A stretch of DNA of 33,564 nt, taken from positions 1 to 33,564 of the forward strand of contig CAJWWL010000005.1 of assembly GCA_913048125.1 (NCBI GenBank), given 5' to 3'. A program made the position numbers and the translations under genes. Shown piece after piece: positions 7,742 to 16,558 of this stretch (position 1 is its first letter; every line of letters starts with the position of its first letter). This DNA is from an uncultured Opitutia bacterium. Lineage in GTDB: Bacteria; Verrucomicrobiota; Verrucomicrobiia; Opitutales; JABJCN01. The notes beneath the pieces are model-generated. The model was given only the letters and a program-made list of their open reading frames with translations, did not search any database and had not been told where the DNA came from.

Positions 7742-10023
7742 AGTGTTTTGTCCCAATTTGTTCCCAGAAGTTCGACTTCAGGAAATAGTTCTAGTTTATG
7801 AGCCGACCAAACTTCTTTTCTTACAGTCCGGACTAACTCAGCGACATCGCCGTATCTTGCATCTCCTACATTGACTATGAAATTTCCGTGTACTGAAGAT
7901 ACTTCAGCCCCCCCGATACGTTTTCCTTTAAGTCCAACGTCGTCAATAAGTTGACCCGCGTAGTAGCCTTCGGGGTTTCTAAAAATGCAACCTGCACTAG
8001 ACTCACGAGGCTGTGTAGAACGCCTTCTTTTCGCAAAGCTCCGCATTCGAGAACGAATAGCATCAGGCGTATCTTCAACTGGGCTTTCTAAAATGGCACA
8101 GAGTGCAAGCCTATCCTCCAGTCCAGTACAACGTCGATATCCCGGACGGAAAACCTCTCTTGAGAGTAACTCAATTTGTCCCCTATCGTTCATAACCGTA
8201 ACCTCTTCGACAAAGTCAAAAATCCAGCTACCCATGGCACCAGCATTCATCTTTAGCGCACCGCCGATTGAACCGGGAATTCCTTCGAGAAATTCAAAAC
8301 CAGAAATCCCACATGCACAAGCACGGTTAGCAACTTCACCGAGACGGGCTCCTCCACCAACGCGTATTTGGCCACTCTTCAGAACATTTACGCTTCTCCA
8401 GAATGGACGACTTAAACGGATGACAATGCCAGGAAAACCTTCATCAGAAACAATCAAATTTGAACCTCTACCTAGAATGTAATGAGGTAAGCCAAACATA
8501 GCTGCACTCTCTAGAAGTTGCAAAAGATCTTCCATTGAATCTGGTTCAGCATAAAACTTGGCTTTCCCACCAATTTTCAATGTAGTTTTGTTGTGTAAAC
8601 TTTCGCCAGTACGGAGGCGCCCATTAGGAGATAATTGAGGGCGAAGATATTCTAGCCATTCCTTTTCAACTGAACCATTATTACGACAGATAGCTCCGAA
8701 AAGTCGTGCAGGTTTCTCTATTGAGCCTGCGCCGATAAAAAGGATAACCGATGGTTTATCCTGCTCCTTAAGCATACGTTTGAGACGTGTGTGTCCGGGT
8801 AACCAATACAAAAATTCTGCATCCGGCATAAGCTGCCTAAGGGAACCAAGATCACCTTCGTCCTGATGACTTTCCCCAGCGGAATAAACTGGGAGAACAA
8901 ACAACTGATCAGCATTATTCAACTCTCGTGCAAAAGCCTCACGAAATTGTGCGGTTCGGCTGTATCTATGAGGCTGAAATACTACAACCTTTCTCCGGTT
9001 CGGATACCACTCACTTGTCGCATCTAGAAGGGCTGAGATTTCAGTAGGGTGATGAGCGTAATCAGCGATAACGGAGAGTTTACTTGACTCATAAAGAACA
9101 GACTGCCGCCTATTAATACCGCTAAAATCCGACAAACCATCACTAAATTCACGAAGACCCATGGAGTGGCCTAGAGCCAAGGCTGCAAGAGCATTCTGTA
9201 GGTTAAACTTTCCTCGAGTTGCAACATTTACTGACTTATCCGAAAATCGTCCACATAGACGAAGTTCAGTACCGGTCTCGACTTCAGTATTGGATTCAAT
9301 CTCATAATCACCTTGTTCACCAAATAAGTGAACATTAACATCTGACTCAGGTAAAATATCAATGAGATGCTCAGCTTGAGAATATGGAAGTAGCAACTGT
9401 CCAGTAGTCCTAGTAAACAACCTTCCAAAAGCTTCTCTCAATTCTTCTTCTGAGCGGTAAAAGTCAGGGTGATCCCAATCCAGATTAGTAAGCAAAGTAA
9501 TCTCAGGTGATACTTCCTCAATGCCACCATCACTCTCATCTACCTCTGCAACAAGCCAATCCGAATTTGCTGACCAAGCAGGATCTAAATTTTCATCGTT
9601 GAAAAGCCCCCCCCCTATGAAATTAGCAGGAAATCCTCTAGCATTTAATAGATGAGCCAACATGTGAGCAGTTGTGGTCTTACCGTGACTACCAACTACG
9701 GCTACTAGACGCTTACCCTCGGCTTGCTTAGCTAGCATGCTTCCACGTTTTATAATCTGAATGCCAGCCTTCCTTGCTCGAATGAGCATGGGGTGAGTAT
9801 GAGAAATCGCACTAGAATATACGAGTAGGTCCCCGCTCTCAAGTCCGTCAAGGTTGGAAGAAATAATAACTCCTGAGCGATCGAGTATCTCCCTTACTTG
9901 TTCTGAAAGAGAATCATCAAACCCGTGAACAGTATTACCAATCTTCGAAAGATATACAGCCAATGGAGCCATCCCCATTCCACCAACACCGACCATGTAA
10001 ATTGTTTGCTTTTTATTCATCAT
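7738..10023 (-). CDS. murC/murB: Bifunctional MurC (UDP-MurNAc--L-Ala ligase) / MurB (UDP-MurNAc dehydrogenase) fusion
   Basis: Single 761-aa ORF. N-terminal MurC motifs (GVGGMGMAPLA, GSHGKTTTAHMLAHLL, DYAHHPTEI). C-terminal type-II-like MurB (KIGGKAKFYAEP, GRGSNLIVSDEGFPGIVIRL, GIPGSIGGALKMNAGAMG, SSAGCIFRNPEGYYAGQLIDDVGLKG). Confidence 0.93.
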   Translation of the reverse strand: MMNKKQTIYMVGVGGMGMAPLAVYLSKIGNTVHGFDDSLSEQVREILDRSGVIISSNLDGLESGDLLVYSSAISHTHPMLIRARKAGIQIIKRGSMLAKQAEGKRLVAVVGSHGKTTTAHMLAHLLNARGFPANFIGGGLFNDENLDPAWSANSDWLVAEVDESDGGIEEVSPEITLLTNLDWDHPDFYRSEEELREAFGRLFTRTTGQLLLPYSQAEHLIDILPESDVNVHLFGEQGDYEIESNTEVETGTELRLCGRFSDKSVNVATRGKFNLQNALAALALGHSMGLREFSDGLSDFSGINRRQSVLYESSKLSVIADYAHHPTEISALLDATSEWYPNRRKVVVFQPHRYSRTAQFREAFARELNNADQLFVLPVYSAGESHQDEGDLGSLRQLMPDAEFLYWLPGHTRLKRMLKEQDKPSVILFIGAGSIEKPARLFGAICRNNGSVEKEWLEYLRPQLSPNGRLRTGESLHNKTTLKIGGKAKFYAEPDSMEDLLQLLESAAMFGLPHYILGRGSNLIVSDEGFPGIVIRLSRPFWRSVNVLKSGQIRVGGGARLGEVANRACACGISGFEFLEGIPGSIGGALKMNAGAMGSWIFDFVEEVTVMNDRGQIELLSREVFRPGYRRCTGLEDRLALCAILESPVEDTPDAIRSRMRSFAKRRRSTQPRESSAGCIFRNPEGYYAGQLIDDVGLKGKRIGGAEVSSVHGNFIVNVGDARYGDVAELVRTVRKEVWSAHKLELFPEVELLGTNWDKTL

Positions 10024-11150
10024 GCGAGTTTCCCTTCACATAGAAATTCTTCTGTAAAATCATTAGTACAAAGATTTCTGAGGTCTGTGCTGATATATTC
10101 AGCACTATCAAAACGGTCCATTTTGTTAAGGTTGTAACGGAAACGCGAAAGCAACCAGTTGTTTGAAATCAACTCTCGTACCTCAGCCAATAGGCGATCC
10201 ATCTTCTCTTGATGGACTAATACTCCCCCTCCTTGCCTCTCAAAAAATAAGGCGTTCGCAAGTTGGTGATTGTCTACAGCAAAAGGATAAGGAATCAATA
10301 TGCTAGGCGTGCGACAACGAATAATCTCTGAAATACTGCCAGCACCAGCTCGTGTAATAACTAAATCAGCAGCAGATAGAAGTTCAGGAATACGATCAGA
10401 GAATGACTTGAACACACATTTGACTTTCTTTCCTGTCTTAGAGATTCCATCGATAACACCATCTGTTCCTTGTGTAGGCCCAGTGATGCAGTAAACGTTT
10501 ACACCTTGTTCTGCTAGTTTATCAAAGTTGTCGACTACCCACTTGTTGAATGCAGATGCCCCTTGACTGCCGCCCATTACGACAAGCAGTTTTCCAGCAG
10601 GATCGAGCCCCATCTCAAGACGAGCCCCTTCAGTATTAAGTCGAGCAACTTCTTCGCGAACAGGATATCCGTAGTACCTTATTTTAGATGGGCTTACTCC
10701 TCTTAACCTGATACCATCGGGGAGATATATTCTAGAAGCTAACTTTCTCATCATCAGAATTGTTCTACCAGGCTTTCTATTCGCTTCATGAAGAACGATG
10801 GGAATACGCATCAAAGCAGCAGCAAGAACAACTCCAACTGAAATGAAGCCACCAAATGCAACTACAACATCAGGCTTCCATTTTCTTATCCAGTTGAAGG
10901 AATAAGAAACACTTTTGACGAGAGAATAGATAAACAAAATTAAACGTATAGGATTTAAGGAAAACCCAACTCCAGGTACGGATACAAATTGGAGATTTGT
11001 GTATTTCCTTGTAAGTCGTGTATCTACTTGTTTCTGGCTGATCACCAAACGACAATGATCACCTCCACCAGTAAGTTTTTGAGCCAAAGCTATTCCTGGT
11101 GCAAGATGACCACCAGTACCTCCGCATGCGATTATGTATTTTCGGGGCAT
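10020..11150 (-). CDS. murG: UDP-GlcNAc:lipid I GlcNAc transferase MurG
   Basis: IACGGTGGHLAPGIALA, VVAFGGFISVGVVLAAAL, GGSQGASAFN, ITRAGAGSISEI. The stop overlaps the murC start. Confidence 0.95.
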   Translation of the reverse strand: MPRKYIIACGGTGGHLAPGIALAQKLTGGGDHCRLVISQKQVDTRLTRKYTNLQFVSVPGVGFSLNPIRLILFIYSLVKSVSYSFNWIRKWKPDVVVAFGGFISVGVVLAAALMRIPIVLHEANRKPGRTILMMRKLASRIYLPDGIRLRGVSPSKIRYYGYPVREEVARLNTEGARLEMGLDPAGKLLVVMGGSQGASAFNKWVVDNFDKLAEQGVNVYCITGPTQGTDGVIDGISKTGKKVKCVFKSFSDRIPELLSAADLVITRAGAGSISEIIRCRTPSILIPYPFAVDNHQLANALFFERQGGGVLVHQEKMDRLLAEVRELISNNWLLSRFRYNLNKMDRFDSAEYISTDLRNLCTNDFTEEFLCEGKLA

Positions 11151-11154
11151 TGCT

Positions 11155-12339
11155 TCAGTCGTTGAAAGATTTCAATTCGCTAGCCTCACTTACGAAAGGC
11201 CGTGCCCAATGTCTGAAAAGATTAAGAATCAGACCGATTAATAAAAACATAACTACAAGGTTAGATCCCCCATAGCTAATAAATGGCAATGACATACCCT
11301 TTGTGGGTAAGCAGCCAGTAACAACGCCGAGATTTATTATTGCTTGTAGTGTGATGAAAAGGAGAGCTCCAACACCAAGTAAAAACTGGTATAAATTAGG
11401 CGCCCTCCTTAGCTGAAGCATACAAATAACAAATATCGCGAGGAATAATATTACAACAGACATGGTAGCGATTAACCCCATTTCCTCGCCAAGAATTGCG
11501 AAAATAAAATCAGTGTGGGCTTCGGGCAGAAAAGAGAATTGCTGCCTTCCATTTCCAAGTCCAACACCTGTTAACCCGCCCGCACCAAAAGCCAAAATCC
11601 CTTGCCAAAGTTGGTAAGCTCCAGTGGACAAATTCTCCTCAATATTTAGATAGGAGGTAATCCGTGATAGACGCTCTGGGTTTCTTGATACCATGAATGC
11701 AAAAACACCAAGTGCGCATAACGCTGAAGGAACAAGGTACATTACTCTAACTCCAGCTAAAAAGATTAGTATCATACCTACAGATCCACAGAGAACTGCT
11801 GTACCATAGTCTGGTTGCAGAAAAATTAGCCCGCAAACCAGCCCCACTATCAGGATTGGCACAAGGAAACCCTTGAGAAATCCGTCAAGCGAGCGCTGGT
11901 TGCTGGCCATGTAGTGGGCAAGGGCTAAAACGAGGACCGGTTTCACAAACTCAGATACTTGCACACGTAATCCGGCGAAACCGATCCATCGCTGAGCCCC
12001 ATTCACTGTGATCCCCACACCGGGGACCAGGGTTAAAATCAATCCTAGTATGACGATACCACTTAGTACCCATACCCAATCTCTCATACGTTCAATTGGA
12101 GTAACAAAAGCTGCCACACCAGCAGCTAAAGCTATAACGAGCCATACCAATTGCTTCTTTAAGATGGTGAATTCGTTGTTGTAAATTGACTGACTAGCAC
12201 TGAAGAGAGTTACCAAACCAATTAGAGTAAGGCATACTGTCGCCAGTAATAGTAACGCAGACCAAACTGTAAAATGTGGTTTACGTGCAATTGAAGCTGT
12301 GAGTGTGCCATCCATGGCTAACACGGCTGTAGTTCCCAA
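11155..12339 (-). CDS. ftsW: SEDS glycosyltransferase FtsW
   Basis: ~10 TM segments, SEDS signatures (LQPDYGTAVL, HTDFIFAILGEEMGLIA, GMSLPFISYGGSNLVVMF). dcw context. Start could be the internal Met at about 12315. Confidence 0.93.
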   Translation of the reverse strand: MGTTAVLAMDGTLTASIARKPHFTVWSALLLLATVCLTLIGLVTLFSASQSIYNNEFTILKKQLVWLVIALAAGVAAFVTPIERMRDWVWVLSGIVILGLILTLVPGVGITVNGAQRWIGFAGLRVQVSEFVKPVLVLALAHYMASNQRSLDGFLKGFLVPILIVGLVCGLIFLQPDYGTAVLCGSVGMILIFLAGVRVMYLVPSALCALGVFAFMVSRNPERLSRITSYLNIEENLSTGAYQLWQGILAFGAGGLTGVGLGNGRQQFSFLPEAHTDFIFAILGEEMGLIATMSVVILFLAIFVICMLQLRRAPNLYQFLLGVGALLFITLQAIINLGVVTGCLPTKGMSLPFISYGGSNLVVMFLLIGLILNLFRHWARPFVSEASELKSFND

Positions 12340-12375
12340 GGCTGAATGAATAACGTATTGTCCGAAACAATATCG

Positions 12376-13497
12376 TTATTTCACTGCCTCGATTGGAACG
12401 ATTAACTCTTCCTCAACCTCGATGAGTGGTACATCAACGGTATTCGTTGCATCTTCTGATGAAACTGGCGCGGGCAGTGGTCCAATACTGTCAAAGCCAC
12501 TATCAGATGAAGAAGTATCCGGTGTTCGAGATTCAGGAGTTTGGATATGATTGCTAACACTTGCTGGCAAAGAGCTTCCACCACTACGAACCAAAAGCTT
12601 TGTTCCGATCTGCAACTTTGAGGGATCGGAAATATTGTTTAAGCTCATTAATTCACTCGTCTTAAGTCCATACATTCTAGCAATACTGCCAGGATATTCA
12701 CCACTACTTACGATGTGGTAATTACCATTTGAAGAGGTTGCTGTAGTAGGAACATTAACATTATTTGCAGGCTTATATGAACCCCGAACAGGTCCACCGC
12801 CCGGAACACTTAAACTCTGGCCAACTAACAACCGGTCAGAAATTAGCCCATTGGCAGATTTAAGATCACTCACAGATGTACCGTAAAGATAAGCAATTTT
12901 CGTGAGATTATCTCCGCGTTTAACCGAGTAGGTACCTTTGTTGAGGTAGACATCATCAGTCGAATATTCCAAACTAAGCAACGGGTCTGGTGAAGAGGAT
13001 TCTGCTACACCGGGGATCTGAAGGGATTGTCCAATACTGATTACAGAGGCTTTGGACAACCCATTCGCAGAAAGAATCTTATTGAGACTGACCTTAAACT
13101 GTTGGGATATTCCCCATAACGTATCACCACGTTGAACTATATATGTTAGGTCGTCTTCTTCTTTAGGAAGTGGGGTGTCTAACAAAGCTAATTCTAGATT
13201 CTGAGGTACGTCAATGACCAGAGGGTCTTCAATAATTGGTGGAAGTTCAGGAGCCGTCGGTCTTTGAAAGATGTCATTGCGACTTTCTAATTGGTCATAG
13301 TCAGCATTAAAAGGGGCATCAACTTGGGTAAATTGATTCGATACATTATCGCCCAGAGGTCCGACTGTATCCTTTGCCGATGCTTCTGGTTCTGCTCGCT
13401 TCCATAGAGTTGACTGACAACCAGCAAGCAGAATTGAGAAGGAAGCCATTAATGTAACTCCCTTTAGTTGTTTCGAACTTACATATTTTTGTTTCAT
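12376..13497 (-). CDS. Lipoprotein with three LysM domains
   Basis: Lipobox-like LLAGC near the N-terminus. Three LysM repeats (YIVQRGDTLWGISQQF..., YSVKRGDNLTKIAYLY..., YHIVSSGEYPGSIARMY...). Confidence 0.88.
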   Translation of the reverse strand: MKQKYVSSKQLKGVTLMASFSILLAGCQSTLWKRAEPEASAKDTVGPLGDNVSNQFTQVDAPFNADYDQLESRNDIFQRPTAPELPPIIEDPLVIDVPQNLELALLDTPLPKEEDDLTYIVQRGDTLWGISQQFKVSLNKILSANGLSKASVISIGQSLQIPGVAESSSPDPLLSLEYSTDDVYLNKGTYSVKRGDNLTKIAYLYGTSVSDLKSANGLISDRLLVGQSLSVPGGGPVRGSYKPANNVNVPTTATSSNGNYHIVSSGEYPGSIARMYGLKTSELMSLNNISDPSKLQIGTKLLVRSGGSSLPASVSNHIQTPESRTPDTSSSDSGFDSIGPLPAPVSSEDATNTVDVPLIEVEEELIVPIEAVK

Positions 13498-13541
13498 TTG
13501 AGTTTTTTTTTAGGATTACGTGTGCGTGTAATTGAAAGTTT

Positions 13542-13877
13542 TTAACCTGGTTTTTTGTGAACTTTGAGTTTCTGTCCGACCCGAAGTCCACGCGCATCAG
13601 TTATACCATTAATTTGCATCAATGTTGCCGTAGTCATGCCGTATGCTGCAGCTATGGTTGATGGGTTTTCACCTTGGGAAACGGTATGAGTATGTTTGTC
13701 GTCCAATGGGAGAACTGCCGCATTCTCGACCCTCTTCACAGAATCTAAATCAGCGATTTCATCCGCAGTGACTATAGCGTCTGTAACCTTTGGTTCCCGA
13801 CTAATCTGCAGTATAACCAAGGGTATGGCTAATAAATGAATACCCAGAACAACTGTGAAAATCTTTAAAGTTTTCAT
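13542..13877 (-). CDS. Single-TM protein with one C-terminal LysM domain
   Basis: N-terminal hydrophobic segment MKTLKIFTVVLGIHLLAIPLVIL. LysM motif HTVSQGENPSTIAAAYGMTTATLMQINGI...GQKLKVH. The ORF track begins at 13916 (GTG); the ATG at 13877 is preferred because the TM segment starts there. Confidence 0.8.
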   Translation of the reverse strand: MKTLKIFTVVLGIHLLAIPLVILQISREPKVTDAIVTADEIADLDSVKRVENAAVLPLDDKHTHTVSQGENPSTIAAAYGMTTATLMQINGITDARGLRVGQKLKVHKKPG

Positions 13878-13908
13878 AGTTTTAAGCCCACATCTACTTT
13901 GGTATGCC

Positions 13909-15204
13909 TCATGCACTAAGTAAGGAATTTTGCTGACGTAATTCTGTCACAGCATTAATGAATTTGTTACCTCGATCTTCATAGTTTGAAAATTGGTCAA
14001 AACTTGAAAATCCAGGGCTAAAAAGTATTACGCTAGGACTGTCAGCACGCATATATGCAGCTAACAGTGCGTTCTGTAGGCCCGCATATGACTCTACAAA
14101 GGTACCGCTATCAGAAAGGAGGTTTTGCAGTGACGTTGAAGTTTCACCTATCAGATAGGCTCCTTCAAGATAAGGCAGTATTTCATTAGCAAAAGAGCCA
14201 ATCTCGCCACCCTTGGAGTGTCCACCGCCAATCCAATGAACCTTATGCCCAAATCGTTTTAATGCAGCTAGGGTTGCACCAAAATTTGTTGCCTTAGAAT
14301 CATTCCAGAAACTTATACCATTCCATTCAGCAACACGTTGCAACCTGTGTCTCGGTAAACTAAAGCGACGTGCTGCTTGCTCGAGTACATTTGTATTGAA
14401 CCCGGATATTTCCCAAAAGTTTCTCGCGAGATTATAATTCTCACGCTGAGGCCATTTTGAAAATAGGGTGTCTTCAATGTTACCTAGGTTACTTGAGTCC
14501 TTTTCGTCTAGGATTATGGTATGATTGGGTAGTGAATATCCAAGTTTTTCTGAGGTTTCTGAAACAGAGGAACCAACAATCAATCGTGGTGAACACAAAC
14601 GCTCAACTAGCCGATACTTGGCTTTAAAGTAACCTTCCATTGAATCATGTCTGTCGAGGTGATCAGCAGACATATTCGTCCATAGCAATGTATCTGGCAC
14701 AAAGTGATTCATTGATTCGGACTGGAAAGAGCTTACTTCACAAAGTGCAATTGCCTTATCGCTGTTAAGGTCGGGAATTAATTGAGATAGAGGCATACCT
14801 ATATTCCCAACAGCAAAGGCATCTTGGCCGTTAAGCCGTAAAGCTTCTGTAAGAAACTTTGTTAAAGATGTCTTACCGTTTGTACCAGTAATTGCTACGA
14901 TTCGTCCCTTCCAAAAAATTGATGCGAAGTCCATCTCACCAAGGCAAATTAACCCATGCTGACGAGCTTTCTGTAACCACGGGTGACCTTGAGAAAAACC
15001 AGGACTGTAAATCACTAATTCATGTCGCGTCGCATGGAAATCTTCAAAACTTCGGGATGCACCCATCGAACCCAACTGATCAAAATACTCGGCTGATACA
15101 CCCAAGTGATTAAGTAACCGTCCGACAGACCTTCCGCTTACCCCAGATCCAAATACAGCAACTGGTCTGTTTAACGTTTTTAGAATCTCTTGGGTGTCTA
15201 ACAT
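13909..15204 (-). CDS. murD: UDP-MurNAc-L-Ala--D-Glu ligase MurD
   Basis: Mur ligase motif AITGTNGKTSLTKFLTEAL, SADHLDRH, NDSKATN, C-terminal LFSPGFSSFDQFSNYEDRGNKF. Confidence 0.95.
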   Translation of the reverse strand: MLDTQEILKTLNRPVAVFGSGVSGRSVGRLLNHLGVSAEYFDQLGSMGASRSFEDFHATRHELVIYSPGFSQGHPWLQKARQHGLICLGEMDFASIFWKGRIVAITGTNGKTSLTKFLTEALRLNGQDAFAVGNIGMPLSQLIPDLNSDKAIALCEVSSFQSESMNHFVPDTLLWTNMSADHLDRHDSMEGYFKAKYRLVERLCSPRLIVGSSVSETSEKLGYSLPNHTIILDEKDSSNLGNIEDTLFSKWPQRENYNLARNFWEISGFNTNVLEQAARRFSLPRHRLQRVAEWNGISFWNDSKATNFGATLAALKRFGHKVHWIGGGHSKGGEIGSFANEILPYLEGAYLIGETSTSLQNLLSDSGTFVESYAGLQNALLAAYMRADSPSVILFSPGFSSFDQFSNYEDRGNKFINAVTELRQQNSLLSA

Positions 15205-15211
15205 AAGTATT

Positions 15212-16558
15212 TCAGCGGATTTTTAGGGTTGCTAGCCCGACAAGGGCAAAAATTAGTGATAAAATCCAAAAGCGGATCACGACCTTAGTTTCAGCCCATC
15301 CTGAAAGTTCAAAATGGTGATGTATTGGAGCCATTTTCAGGATTCGCTTTCCGTTAAGTTTGTAGTTCCCGACTTGCAAGATAACCGAAAGCGCTTCCAT
15401 AACGAAAATTCCACCAACTATAACCAATGTGAATGGTTGCTGTACCATGAAGGCAATTGAACCAACTAGACCGCCAAGTGCTAGCGATCCTGTATCTCCC
15501 ATAAAGACCTCAGCGGGGGCAGAGTTATACCAAAGAAAGGATAGACACGCTCCCAGTAGTGCAGTGCAAATCACTGTAAGTTCACCAACACCTAGAACTT
15601 GCTCAATCAATAAGGTGTCAGACAAAACAAAGTTGCCAACAACGTATGCCATTACCCCGTAAGCTAAAGCGACAGTAACTGTACATCCTGTCGCAAGACC
15701 ATCTAGACCATCTGTAAGATTTATGGCATTACTAGATCCCACCAGAACAAAAAAGAGTAGAATACCAATTCCCCAGACTGGTGCACCATCCACAAGAACG
15801 TGTCTGTAAAATGGAATCCAAACTTCCCGCATATTCTGACTACTTAAATCGGCACTAAGTAAAATCCCTAGGGCAAGAACAGTCACCACGGACTGACCAA
15901 GCATCTTAAACCTACCGGGCAATCCCTTACTGTTCTTTTTCGATACCTTGAGGTAGTCGTCTAAAAATCCAACCAGTGATAGTCCAAGGTAGACGACTAA
16001 TGCAGTCAACAGGTAGGAGTTTAAACGGTAGTCGCTAACACGGGTTTCAATGTAAGCCTCCATGCAAGTCCCTTCATCATAGACTACATCATCACCATCA
16101 AAGTCTAGTGAACCATGATACGCTTGCTCCCAATTATCAGCAATTCCATCGTGGTCGGCATCAAATTGAGCACTTAGCCCACATTCAGAACATTTATCGT
16201 TGATTCGAGAAAGCTGAAAGGAATTACCACATTGAACACAATTGTGATCAACGAATGTAACTTCTTGAAAAGGATCTGCCCAAAGGACCGTACTTACGAT
16301 AAGTGCGATCAAAATGATAACTCCTCCCATTGTAGGAGTACCCTGCTTTTCCTTGTGTAGGTTAGCTAAATCTTCACCCACCTCGTCCTTGGTTCGAACT
16401 GCTTGTTTAAAATTGGCAAGCCTTCGAATAACCCAGGGAGCAATCCAGTAACCAACAAGCAAAGCAGTTAACCCTGCCATCATTGCCCTGAAGGTGATGT
16501 ATTGGAAAAGCCGGAAAGGCCCGAATATGTCCTCGTAACCAGCTAAATAGCTTAACAT
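15212..16558 (-). CDS. mraY: Phospho-MurNAc-pentapeptide translocase MraY with a ~80-aa insertion
   Basis: GTPTMGG, GFLDDYLKVSKKNSKGL, NAINLTDGLDGLA, FMGDTGSLALGG, MAPIHHHFELSGW. 448 aa, longer than the ~360 aa typical of the family. Confidence 0.95.
   Translation of the reverse strand: MLSYLAGYEDIFGPFRLFQYITFRAMMAGLTALLVGYWIAPWVIRRLANFKQAVRTKDEVGEDLANLHKEKQGTPTMGGVIILIALIVSTVLWADPFQEVTFVDHNCVQCGNSFQLSRINDKCSECGLSAQFDADHDGIADNWEQAYHGSLDFDGDDVVYDEGTCMEAYIETRVSDYRLNSYLLTALVVYLGLSLVGFLDDYLKVSKKNSKGLPGRFKMLGQSVVTVLALGILLSADLSSQNMREVWIPFYRHVLVDGAPVWGIGILLFFVLVGSSNAINLTDGLDGLATGCTVTVALAYGVMAYVVGNFVLSDTLLIEQVLGVGELTVICTALLGACLSFLWYNSAPAEVFMGDTGSLALGGLVGSIAFMVQQPFTLVIVGGIFVMEALSVILQVGNYKLNGKRILKMAPIHHHFELSGWAETKVVIRFWILSLIFALVGLATLKIR

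Noticed and set aside
7985-8482. 165-aa plus-strand ORF inside murC/murB, and similar ORFs such as 17387-17725, 19593-20039 and 20653-21072
   Set aside because: Antisense shadows of well-supported conserved genes with low-complexity composition; no family motifs.
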